A stretch of DNA of 32,064 bases, from contig CASELH010000031.1 of the NCBI GenBank assembly GCA_949288715.1, positions 1 through 32,064 of the forward strand, written 5' to 3'. Below are positions 24,508 to 32,064 of this stretch, piece after piece; position 1 is the stretch's first letter, and each line of letters begins with the position of its first letter. The notes under the pieces were generated by a model that worked only from the letters and a program-made list of their open reading frames with translations, was not told the DNA's origin and did not search any database. Position numbers and translations under genes: made by a program. The DNA is from an uncultured Bacteroides sp. GTDB lineage: Bacteria; Bacteroidota; Bacteroidia; Bacteroidales; Bacteroidaceae.

Positions 24508-24771
24508 GGTGTATTTGTTACGTCAATATATTGAATTATAGAATATTACGGGCGTTTTTTGGAATGGTTTTTGTAAGGGAAAGTGAATAATCAAGATTTT
24601 TCATGTAAATATTTATAGATTCCGGAATAGAGAATGGGGAAATTTTAATATGTTTACATTCCCGTTCTCACATTGTTTGCCGTCCGTGCCGTGTGCGGAT
24701 GCAGAATGAATTATTATACCATAGTGTAAGTGAAAGTGGCATGAAAAAGAAAGATTTTTTAGTTAGATATT

Positions 24772-24803
24772 TTTGGATATTATTAAATTATGATATATAT
24801 TTG
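24772..24803 (+). promoter_or_regulatory. Promoter of the susC operon
   Basis: TTTG (24772-24775), a 20-base spacer, then TATATTTG (24796-24803) followed by C: a full Bacteroides consensus. Transcription should begin near 24810, leaving an untranslated leader of about 48 bases before susC. Confidence 0.75.
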
Positions 24804-24858
24804 CGCCATTCTAATGCGAGAATAACACTGATTTATTAACCTTAATTTAGTAAGACAC

Positions 24859-27800
24859 ATGAAAAAGCTTTTATCAGTTTTGTTTATGTTGGGCTTCGCC
24901 TTGGCTTCTGCGTATGCGCAAAACATGCAGATAAAAGGCACGGTGGTAAGCGGCACGGACAACGAGCCCTTGCCCGGAGTGAATGTGGTCGTAAAGGGCA
25001 ATACGACCGTGGGTACGATAACCGATATAGATGGTGTGTTCCATCTCAGTGTGCCCGGCGATGCCGTCCTGACCGTTTCTTATATTGGTTTTAAGACGCA
25101 AGACGTCAATGTGGGGAATCGCCCCGAATTGAAGATTGTTTTGGAAGAAGACACCGAGACGTTGGACGAGGTCGTGGTGGTGGGCTACGGCGTGCAGAAG
25201 AAGAGCGTGGTGACGGCTTCCATCGCCAAAGTGTCGGCCGACGACTTGGAGAACAAGGCTCCCGTCCGCATGGATAACGCATTGAAAGGTTTGGCCGCCG
25301 GTGTGGATGTGACCTCCGCTTCCGGTCAGCCGGGCGATTCGCCCCGCGTCCGTATTCGTGGTATCGGCACCATTAACGACAGCGACCCGTTGTACATTGT
25401 AGACGGCATGCCCATCGATGGCGGCTTGGACTTCGTGAACCCCAATGACATCGAGTCTATCGAGGTGCTGAAAGATGCCGCTTCGGGTGCCATCTACGGC
25501 GCGCGCGCCGCCAACGGCGTTATCTTGGTCACCACCAAGAAAGGCAAGTTGGGCAAGACGAGCATCAGCTACAACTTTTCTTACGGATGGCAGAGTGCTT
25601 GGAAACGCCGCGACGTGACCGGTGCCACGGATTATGCCATTCTGCAAAACGAACGCTACGTCAATAGCGGGCAAGCTCCCGTTTATGCCGACCCCTACAA
25701 CTTGGTGGATGCCAACGGCAATGCCATCAAGGGATTCGGCACCGACTGGCAAGACTTGGTGTTCTACGACGGTGCGCCGGTCATGAATCACGATGTCACC
25801 GTCAGCGGGGCTACGGAGAAGGTGAACTACTACTTGTCTCTGGGCTATTATTCCCAAGATGGTATCGTGGGCGGTAACCACGGGCACTCTAACTACGACC
25901 GCCTGACTATGCGTTCCAACACCAGCTACAATCTGATTGATGCCAGCAAGGAACGCTCTTTCCTCAACAAGCTGGACTTGGGCGTAAACATTGCCTACAT
26001 GCGTACGCACTCTACCGGAGTTGAAACGAACTCTGAATTCGGTTCCATCCTGGGGTCTGCTCTCTACTTGTCGCCCATCCTTACTCCCACGCTGAAGGGC
26101 GATGCCGCGCAGGCCATGATAGACAACTATGCCGGTTATGACTTGCCGCGCGACGAGAATGGCGACCCCTACACCATCCCCGGCTACGGCGGCTCGTATG
26201 CCGAAATCAACAACCCGTTGGCCATGATGACGCTGAATCCCACGAAGAACTGGTCGCACAAGTTTGTGCCCAAGTTCTCCATTGACCTGCAGATATGGGA
26301 CAACATCAAGTACCACTTCTCGTACAGTGCCGACATGTCTTTTTGGGGCAACGACGGGGCTACTACCAGCAAGTATTACCTGAGCGGCAACAACAACGCT
26401 TCGCACACCAGCGCCAACAGCTATAAGGCGCAAAATACTACTTGGCAGCTGGAAAACACGTTGACTTACGACAAGGTTTTTGGCAAGCACACCATCGGCG
26501 TAGTGCTGGGGCTGTCGGCCTTGCGCTACACGGGCAGCGAGCTTTCTGGCAACCGTTGGAATTTGGTGAATCCTGCCAAGCCCTCCATCGACTATGCTAC
26601 CGGCAATTTGGATTATATCTACGATGACAGCGGCAACATGACGGGTGCCACGGCGCAGTTCGGTACTTCCGGAGGCCCGTACACTGAGCACCGCATGGCT
26701 TCCATGTTTGCCCGTCTGAGTTACAACTACGACGAGCGTTACATGGTGCAGGCCACCGTGCGCCGCGACGGTTCCAGCCGCTTTGGCCCTAACAACAAGT
26801 ATGGTACGTTCCCCTCGTTCTCCGTGGGTTGGAATGTTATGAACGAGGCTTTCATGGAGAAGACGCGCGACTGGCTGTCCAACTTCAAGTTCCGCTTCAG
26901 CTGGGGTAAGAACGGTAATGACAACATCGACGATTTTGGCTACACTTCGTTGACAGCTACGGGCAATAACGTGCTGTTCGGCAAGACGGCCACCAAGTAC
27001 AACGGGTCTAAGGCTTCGCGCCTGCAAAATCCCGACTTGAGATGGGAGGAAAGCGAGCAGACCGACATAGGCCTTGACTTTGGCTTCTTCAGCAACGCTT
27101 TGACTTTTAGCGTGGACTACTACATCAAGAAGACCAACGGAATGATTATCGAAATGCCTATCCCCAGCTATGTGGGCGAGACCAAGCCGCTGGGCAATGT
27201 GGGTGACATGGAGAACAAGGGCGTTGAGTTTGAATTGGGCTACAAGTGGAACGTAGGCGATGCCAAGTTTGCCTTCAAGGGCAATGCCACTTACTTGAAA
27301 AACACGTTGACCAACCTGGGTAACGATACGGGCTATATTGATTTGGACGGAATCCAAGGCCTTTCGGGTGGTGGTACGCGTGGTTCTAACGGGCAACCTT
27401 TCCCTTACTTCTTCGGTTATAAGACCGACGGCGTGTTCCAGAATATGGACGAGGTGCATGCCTATGTCAATAAGGATGGCGGCATGATTCAGCCGAACGC
27501 CGTGCCGGGAGACACGCGCTTTGTGGATGTCAATGGCGACGGGAAAATCACTTCGGATGACCGCACTAACATAGGTAACGGTACGCCTGACTGGACTTAT
27601 GGCTTGAACCTGAATATCGATTGGAGAGGTTTCGACTTCAACATCTTCTTCCAGGGTGTGGCTGGCAACCAGGTGTTCGACGGTACTTACCGCCAAGACG
27701 TGCCTTCGGGCAACTTCCCTTCGTGGGTGCTGGGCCGCTGGACGGGCGAAGGCACTTCCAACAAATATCCGCGTCTGGCTAACGACAATGCTGACAACTG

Positions 27801-28065
27801 GATGGTGTCCGACCTCTATGTATGTGATGGCTCTTACATGCGCCTCAAAACGTTGACCTTGGGCTATACCCTGCCGCAGAACCTGACGCGCAAGGTGGCC
27901 ATCGAACGCCTGCGCTTCTATGTACAAGCCGAAAATCTCTTTACGTGGACCAAGTACTGGGGCTTTGACCCAGAAATATCGTCTAACGGTACTTCCTTGG
28001 GGCTTGACTGTGGCGTTTACCCGCAAGCACGTACATTCATGGTAGGTGCAAATATTTCTTTCTAA
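24859..28065 (+). CDS. susC: SusC-family TonB-dependent outer-membrane transporter
   Basis: 1068 aa. Signal peptide 1-20 (MKKLLSVLFMLGFALASAYA). A CarboxypepD_reg-like domain (about 23-105, IKGTVVSGTDNEPLPGVNV) comes before the plug domain, which has the SusC segment DEVVVVGYGVQKK and later RIRGIGTINDSDPLYIVDG. A long beta-barrel follows and ends in a C-terminal Phe (VGANISF), the outer-membrane assembly signal. There is no N-terminal STN domain, so no direct anti-sigma signalling is expected. It imports oligosaccharides captured by the SusD partner, which starts 23 bases downstream. Confidence 0.96.
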   Translation: MKKLLSVLFMLGFALASAYAQNMQIKGTVVSGTDNEPLPGVNVVVKGNTTVGTITDIDGVFHLSVPGDAVLTVSYIGFKTQDVNVGNRPELKIVLEEDTETLDEVVVVGYGVQKKSVVTASIAKVSADDLENKAPVRMDNALKGLAAGVDVTSASGQPGDSPRVRIRGIGTINDSDPLYIVDGMPIDGGLDFVNPNDIESIEVLKDAASGAIYGARAANGVILVTTKKGKLGKTSISYNFSYGWQSAWKRRDVTGATDYAILQNERYVNSGQAPVYADPYNLVDANGNAIKGFGTDWQDLVFYDGAPVMNHDVTVSGATEKVNYYLSLGYYSQDGIVGGNHGHSNYDRLTMRSNTSYNLIDASKERSFLNKLDLGVNIAYMRTHSTGVETNSEFGSILGSALYLSPILTPTLKGDAAQAMIDNYAGYDLPRDENGDPYTIPGYGGSYAEINNPLAMMTLNPTKNWSHKFVPKFSIDLQIWDNIKYHFSYSADMSFWGNDGATTSKYYLSGNNNASHTSANSYKAQNTTWQLENTLTYDKVFGKHTIGVVLGLSALRYTGSELSGNRWNLVNPAKPSIDYATGNLDYIYDDSGNMTGATAQFGTSGGPYTEHRMASMFARLSYNYDERYMVQATVRRDGSSRFGPNNKYGTFPSFSVGWNVMNEAFMEKTRDWLSNFKFRFSWGKNGNDNIDDFGYTSLTATGNNVLFGKTATKYNGSKASRLQNPDLRWEESEQTDIGLDFGFFSNALTFSVDYYIKKTNGMIIEMPIPSYVGETKPLGNVGDMENKGVEFELGYKWNVGDAKFAFKGNATYLKNTLTNLGNDTGYIDLDGIQGLSGGGTRGSNGQPFPYFFGYKTDGVFQNMDEVHAYVNKDGGMIQPNAVPGDTRFVDVNGDGKITSDDRTNIGNGTPDWTYGLNLNIDWRGFDFNIFFQGVAGNQVFDGTYRQDVPSGNFPSWVLGRWTGEGTSNKYPRLANDNADNWMVSDLYVCDGSYMRLKTLTLGYTLPQNLTRKVAIERLRFYVQAENLFTWTKYWGFDPEISSNGTSLGLDCGVYPQARTFMVGANISF

Positions 28066-28088
28066 TCCCATAAAAATACGATGACCAT

Positions 28089-29669
28089 ATGAAAACAAAT
28101 AAACTTTTAACCATAGGCCTGCTCGCCACTGCTACCGCGCTTTTCACCGGTTGTAAAGACAGCTTCCTGGAAGTGGAGAACCCTAAAGGCGAGCCGCTGG
28201 AAGATTACTACACCACCGATGAGCACATTCAAGAAGCCTTGATTGCGTGCTACGACCCTATCCATTGGTACGACTGGGGGTTGGGGCAGTATAATGCCCT
28301 GAACATTGACGCCGAAATTATGGGCGACAACGTGTGGGTAGGCGGGCAGACGCCAACCGACATGCAGAATTGGCATAAGCTGTCTAATTATGAGGGCGAT
28401 GAGAACAATACGCTCAGTTCGCTGTGGACGGTGAACTATTCCGGCATCAAGCGGTGCAACGACTTGCTGCAATATCTGGATTGGGCCACCGACCTGACGG
28501 AAGCCAACCGCAACAGTTACGAAATGCAGGCACGCTTGCTCCGCGTGTTCTTCTACAACATGCTGTGGCATTATTTTGGCAACATTCCTTACTACTTGGA
28601 GAATTTGGACGAACCGCCTTACACGGCTCCGCAAATTTCGGCTGACGAGGTATACAACAATTTGATAGTGGAGTTGGAAGCTGTCATCAACTCCGGCGTG
28701 CTTCCCATGAAGTACTATAAAGACGAGAATGGCAATGACGACGAAGGCCAGTTGGGCCGCGTGACGCAAGCCATGGCCTACATGCTGTATGCCGAAATGG
28801 TGATGTACCAGAACGACGAGAGTCGTTTTGCCACCGCTTTGGGCTACATGCGGGAGATTATCAACGACCCCGGCTACGACTTGAACCCCGACTATGCTAA
28901 CATCTGGCAGACGGAGGGCGAGTGGTGCATTGAGTCCATTTGGGAAATCAACTACGAGCAGTCCAACTCCGAGCGCGGCTGGGGCAGCCCGCTGGCTGTA
29001 GGCGGTACGGTGCTTCCCACGCTGATTTCGCCTAACTCTTTCAGCGGTGACGAGTATTGGTCGCAAGGCGGCGATGGCTGGGGCTTTATGCCCATGAGGG
29101 TGGAGACGTATGACCTGTTCAGCGCAAGCGACAAGCGTCGCGAGGCCACTTTTTGGGACTTGCGCGAATCGGATGCCACCTACACGGCCCGCTATCAGGA
29201 CACCCGCATTTGGCTGAACAAGTACCGCCCGTACGATAAAAACTACAAGTCGGCTCCCTTTGACCAAAACTTGAACTATAACAACAACCTGCGCTACTAC
29301 CGGTATGCCGAGACGCTGCTCAATGCAGCCGAACTGTCTTTGCGTACAGGCGGCAGCGGCACGGGCGAGGCCAAGACGTGGCTGAACCTGGTGCGTAACC
29401 GTGCAGGCTTGAGCGGGTTGGAAAGTGTGACGGTGGACGACGTGCTGACCGAGCGCCACTTGGAGTTTGTGGGCGAGGGCAAACGCTACTTCGACTTGGT
29501 ACGTGCCGAGGGCATCAGCGGTGCATCCAGTGCAAACAAGGCTACCACGGCTCTAGTGCCCGACGCTTATGGCTACCGCACCAACTCGTGGACGGCAAGC
29601 AAGAAGCACATCCCCATTGCGCAAGGCGAGTTGGACTCCGACCCGGCATTGGTGCAAAACAATTATTAA
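28089..29669 (+). CDS. susD: SusD/RagB-family glycan-binding lipoprotein
   Basis: 526 aa lipoprotein. The lipobox FTGC has acylated Cys22. The body fits SusD: an N-terminal DSFLEVENPKG segment, early helices with Trp/Tyr-rich loops (WYDWGLGQYNA), and the C-terminal RagB/SusD segment with LTERHLEFVGEGKRYFDLVR. It forms the lid over the SusC barrel and binds the target glycan. It is co-transcribed with susC and the next lipoprotein gene (25-base gap). Confidence 0.96.
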   Translation: MKTNKLLTIGLLATATALFTGCKDSFLEVENPKGEPLEDYYTTDEHIQEALIACYDPIHWYDWGLGQYNALNIDAEIMGDNVWVGGQTPTDMQNWHKLSNYEGDENNTLSSLWTVNYSGIKRCNDLLQYLDWATDLTEANRNSYEMQARLLRVFFYNMLWHYFGNIPYYLENLDEPPYTAPQISADEVYNNLIVELEAVINSGVLPMKYYKDENGNDDEGQLGRVTQAMAYMLYAEMVMYQNDESRFATALGYMREIINDPGYDLNPDYANIWQTEGEWCIESIWEINYEQSNSERGWGSPLAVGGTVLPTLISPNSFSGDEYWSQGGDGWGFMPMRVETYDLFSASDKRREATFWDLRESDATYTARYQDTRIWLNKYRPYDKNYKSAPFDQNLNYNNNLRYYRYAETLLNAAELSLRTGGSGTGEAKTWLNLVRNRAGLSGLESVTVDDVLTERHLEFVGEGKRYFDLVRAEGISGASSANKATTALVPDAYGYRTNSWTASKKHIPIAQGELDSDPALVQNNY

Positions 29670-29694
29670 TAACCTCCTAAATACATAGACCGAT

Positions 29695-31068
29695 ATGAAA
29701 AACAAACTGAAATACATGGCAGAAACCTTGATGGCTGCGCTGATATTGGCCGGTTGCTCTGCCGAAGAGTTCGAGGGAGCCAGCGGTAATATTCCGCAGG
29801 CATCGGACTATGCCGATAACTTTGTGATAACCGTAGACCAGGAAACAAATTATGCTTATTTTGAATTTACTTCTGCTCCGGGCATCACGCCGGTGTGGAT
29901 AGTGGATGGGGCTTACTCTGCTTCCTACAGCTTCTCCAAGTTCTATCGCAAGAAAGGCACTTACACCGTGGAGTGCAAAGTAAGGAATGCCGACGGCATG
30001 AGCGACGGTTCGGTGACCAAGACATTTGATATAGAGAACACCATTATGAACGGATTCCCCGGCTTTGTGGAAGACAGCGAGTTCAACTTGTTCAAGGGAG
30101 TGACTTTCCCCGACCTTACTTTCTACTATGCGCCCGGATGGTCGCAGGTGGCCGACCCGGCTTGGAGCTTGGTGAACGGGGCCTATACACTGACTCTGCC
30201 TACCGCTACCAGCGAGCGTTGGCAGGCGCAAGTGTTTATTCCCAGCACGGGAGTGGCTGTTAGTGCGGACAAACACTATGACTTTTCGGTTATCATGACC
30301 TCGACCACCGCCCATAGCGGAGTGAAGGTGAAGCTGTGCAACAGCAGCGACGACGTGGTGCTGATGGATAAGGATTTCGCACTGGAGGCCAACGAGCCTA
30401 AGGCATTGTGGGGAGCTGACCTGGAAGGCGTGGATATTAGCGACCTGAAAGTTGTGTTCGACTTCGGAGGCAATGCCGATAACACCGAAATCACCATTGA
30501 AAGTCTTGTGTTGAAAGACCATGCCAATGACGACGGTACGGAGGTGCCCGAGCAGATGGCCACGCCTTTCGACTACAACGACCCGAACAATGCGTGGAAG
30601 GCTGTGGACGATGCGCAGGCCTTTACCGAAGAATACTGGTTTGGCGATGCCAGCTGGGCGCAGATAGACTGCACCCCTGAGGTGAAGCATGAAGGCAGCA
30701 CTCACACCATCACCATCCCGGCAACCACTCCTGCTGAAGAGTGGCATGCCCAATGGAAACTTCATACAAACCTTGCGGCTGCGGCTACTGACTTGGTAGA
30801 CTTCTCCCTGAAAGTCAACGCCACGCTGAACGGCAGCGCCGTGAAGCTGCCCGGCATGACGGTGAAGCTGACCGATAAGGCTGATGACAACAACTTCTTC
30901 TTTGCCCAGCGCAATGAGATTCCTACCGACGGCTATGTCTTCCGCTTTGAAGATACCGCGTTGGCCGGTGGGGCGGATGCCTCTGCCTTGTCGTTGGTAT
31001 TCGACTTTGGCGGTGCGGAAGAAGGCACAGTCATTACCATCAGTGACATTACGCTCATAAAGAAGTAA
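29695..31068 (+). CDS. Surface glycan-binding lipoprotein with a duplicated carbohydrate-binding domain
   Basis: 457 aa. Lipobox ILAGC with Cys21. Residues about 30-115 look like a PKD/Ig-type domain (ending GTYTVECKVRNADG). Two related beta-sandwich units follow: about 125-275 and 290-457. Each has an aromatic region (FYYAPGWSQ; WFGDASWAQ), an inner ERWQAQ/EEWHAQ segment and a near-identical end (VVFDFGGNADNTEITI; LVFDFGGAEEGTVITI), so one arose by duplication. It occupies the SGBP-B position after susD. The organisation resembles surface glycan-binding proteins of beta-1,3-glucan loci, by analogy from memory. Confidence 0.85.
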   Translation: MKNKLKYMAETLMAALILAGCSAEEFEGASGNIPQASDYADNFVITVDQETNYAYFEFTSAPGITPVWIVDGAYSASYSFSKFYRKKGTYTVECKVRNADGMSDGSVTKTFDIENTIMNGFPGFVEDSEFNLFKGVTFPDLTFYYAPGWSQVADPAWSLVNGAYTLTLPTATSERWQAQVFIPSTGVAVSADKHYDFSVIMTSTTAHSGVKVKLCNSSDDVVLMDKDFALEANEPKALWGADLEGVDISDLKVVFDFGGNADNTEITIESLVLKDHANDDGTEVPEQMATPFDYNDPNNAWKAVDDAQAFTEEYWFGDASWAQIDCTPEVKHEGSTHTITIPATTPAEEWHAQWKLHTNLAAAATDLVDFSLKVNATLNGSAVKLPGMTVKLTDKADDNNFFFAQRNEIPTDGYVFRFEDTALAGGADASALSLVFDFGGAEEGTVITISDITLIKK

Positions 31069-31096
31069 AAGCCGAGTGTTTATCGCTTTTTTCAGG

Positions 31097-31140
31097 ATAA
31101 AGCGTTACTTTAGCACGGATTAAAGTAACGCTTTATTTTT
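31097..31140 (+). terminator. Intrinsic terminator between the binding-protein gene and GH16
   Basis: A perfect 16-bp stem (ATAAAGCGTTACTTTA at 31097-31112, complement at 31121-31136, 8-base loop) is followed by TTTT. It should stop much of the susC-susD transcription before the GH16 gene. Confidence 0.85.
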
Positions 31141-31191
31141 GATAAAGGAAAGATGAAGTAATATCTATGTAATAATCAAAACATTAAGAAT

Positions 31192-32064
31192 ATGAGGAAA
31201 GTATTGTTTTTCCCTCTCTTGTGGGTGGCTTTGGCTGCTTGCGGAGACAACGAAGAGAATGGCTCCACCCAAGAGGAAGAGACCACGCTGACTTGTGTGC
31301 CTACATCTATCGAAGCTGTTGCCACTGCCGGTGAGTATACCTTGGATGTGACATGCAGTGCTGGCGAGTGGACGGCTTATGCCAGCGACCAATGCAGTAG
31401 TTGGGTGACGGTTGCTGTAACCGATGCTTCGCCCATAAATGGGCAGGTGACCGTAGCCATAGATGCTAATACGCAGGCCGAGCCGCGTAGCGGAAGCGTT
31501 GTGTTGAAGTCCGGGCGGACGTACTTCACCGTGCCTGTCGCCCAGCAAGCTGCCATGGCAGTTTCTGCCACTCGCTTAAATTCCCGTTCGGCAGGCGACA
31601 ACTTTACAGTAAAGGTGACGGCTCCAAACGGTTGGAACGTGGTGAATGAAAATGATTGGATAACGGCAGCCAAGGCCGATGAGGCCACCCTCGCTTTGAC
31701 TACGGCGGCCAACGACATATTGCAGAGCCGCACGGGCGTAGTGAGCATCACATCGGGCAGCGAGGCTGTGGAGATAATCATCTATCAGGAGTCTGCCGAG
31801 GCGCAAGATATGGTTGTGCCCGAAGGCTACGTCTTGGTGTGGAATGACGAGTTCAACGAAGGCACAACATTGAGCAGCGACTGGACGCATGAGGTGCAAG
31901 GCCCCGGCTGGGTGAACAATGAACTGCAAACCTATGTGGACGGCCAGGCCAATGGACAGCGTGTCACCGAGTTGGTGGATGGTAAACTGAACATTCATTG
32001 CTTCAAAGGCAGCGACGGCAACATCTATTCGGCCCGCGTCTATGCCAAGGTTCGTGAAGGCTGG
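31192..32064 (+). CDS. GH16-family beta-glucanase lipoprotein with two BACON domains, C-terminus cut by the window
   Basis: 291 codons are visible from the ATG at 31192, open to the window edge. Lipobox LAAC with Cys17. Two BACON-like domains, about 33-118 (WTAYASDQCSSWVTV) and 122-200 (WNVVNENDWITAA), end in IYQES, as BACON repeats do. The GH16 domain begins about residue 212: YVLVWNDEFNEG, then GPGWVNNELQTY, the usual start of GH16 laminarinase-like enzymes. The catalytic ExDxxE motif lies beyond the window. A surface-exposed endo-beta-glucanase acting with the SusC/D system is likely; whether it cuts beta-1,3 or mixed-linkage glucan cannot be told here. Confidence 0.88.
   Translation, partial: MRKVLFFPLLWVALAACGDNEENGSTQEEETTLTCVPTSIEAVATAGEYTLDVTCSAGEWTAYASDQCSSWVTVAVTDASPINGQVTVAIDANTQAEPRSGSVVLKSGRTYFTVPVAQQAAMAVSATRLNSRSAGDNFTVKVTAPNGWNVVNENDWITAAKADEATLALTTAANDILQSRTGVVSITSGSEAVEIIIYQESAEAQDMVVPEGYVLVWNDEFNEGTTLSSDWTHEVQGPGWVNNELQTYVDGQANGQRVTELVDGKLNIHCFKGSDGNIYSARVYAKVREGW

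Noticed and set aside
24322-24760. BirA-type operator (TTGTAAACC-spacer-GGTTTACAA) controlling the biotin operon
   Set aside because: No such dyad was seen by eye near the biotin promoter; a proper matrix scan was not possible.
24741-24839. Short frame starting MKKKDFLVRYFW ahead of susC
   Set aside because: It overlaps the consensus susC promoter and its -33 and -7 elements; there is no sign of coding beyond chance in AT-rich DNA.
24874-28098. Uninterrupted 1074-codon frame on the minus strand opposite susC
   Set aside because: It mirrors the codon use of susC on the coding strand, lacks domain features, and its supposed start lies at the susC-susD junction without a promoter. The plus-strand SusC is unmistakable.
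28107-29459. 450-codon minus-strand frame opposite susD
   Set aside because: A shadow of the SusD coding strand; no recognisable protein features, and SusD on the plus strand is clear.
29677-30765. 362-codon minus-strand frame opposite the glycan-binding lipoprotein gene
   Set aside because: The plus strand has a lipobox, correct operon spacing and duplicated binding domains; the minus frame has none of these.

Overview
The window is a chromosomal segment of a gut Bacteroidales bacterium, most likely Bacteroides or a close relative. The evidence is a SusC/SusD polysaccharide utilization locus, Bacteroidetes-only small proteins (DUF4295, DUF4250), a fused BioB-BioA enzyme, and promoters of the Bacteroides type (TTTG, about 20 bases, TAnnTTTG) instead of -35/-10 boxes. 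The species cannot be fixed from this sequence alone.

Layout. (1) 1-405: AT-rich left edge with the start of a zinc-ribbon/HTH protein typical of Bacteroides mobile elements. It abuts the 3' end of mnmE, whose last 18 bases closely match the attachment site used by SGI1-type integrases. (2) 388-4180, minus strand: translation genes mnmE, DUF4295, rpmG and rpmB, then pncC and tsaD (tRNA t6A). (3) 4325-8824, plus: a giant TamB/AsmA-like envelope protein with a doubtful start codon. (4) 8892-10885, minus: queuosine genes queF, queC and a precursor transporter, bordered and interrupted by AATCACT heptamer repeats. (5) 11057-14148: a HAD phosphatase fused to a hotdog thioesterase, a small DUF4250 gene and an orphan TrpB2-type tryptophan synthase. 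(6) 14386-16887, plus: OmpR-type response regulator, sensor kinase and a secreted PepSY-like protein. (7) 16967-17905, minus: prs. (8) 18201-23751, minus: compact biotin operon bioBA-bioF-bioG-bioC-bioD with overlapping genes. (9) 24859-32064, plus: susC-susD-surface glycan-binding lipoprotein-GH16, a locus probably aimed at beta-1,3-glucan or a related beta-glucan; the GH16 gene runs off the window.

The most interesting region is 23752-24321, ahead of the biotin operon. A consensus promoter lies about 540 bases from the bioBA start. The intervening leader is GC-rich and full of inverted repeats, and it ends in a strong intrinsic terminator (15-bp stem plus seven T) 42 bases before the bioBA start codon. 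This is the layout of a riboswitch or attenuator. The same stretch also holds an open frame that ends in an ATGA overlap with bioBA, so a leader protein is an alternative or additional reading.

A second unexplained signal is a helically phased 11-bp repeat (consensus TAmGnnnnTGG). It occurs as one array on each side of the biotin operon, in opposite orientations (18085-18167 and 24454-24507). A separate 10-bp phased repeat (GTAAA) lies ahead of the mobile-element gene at the left edge.
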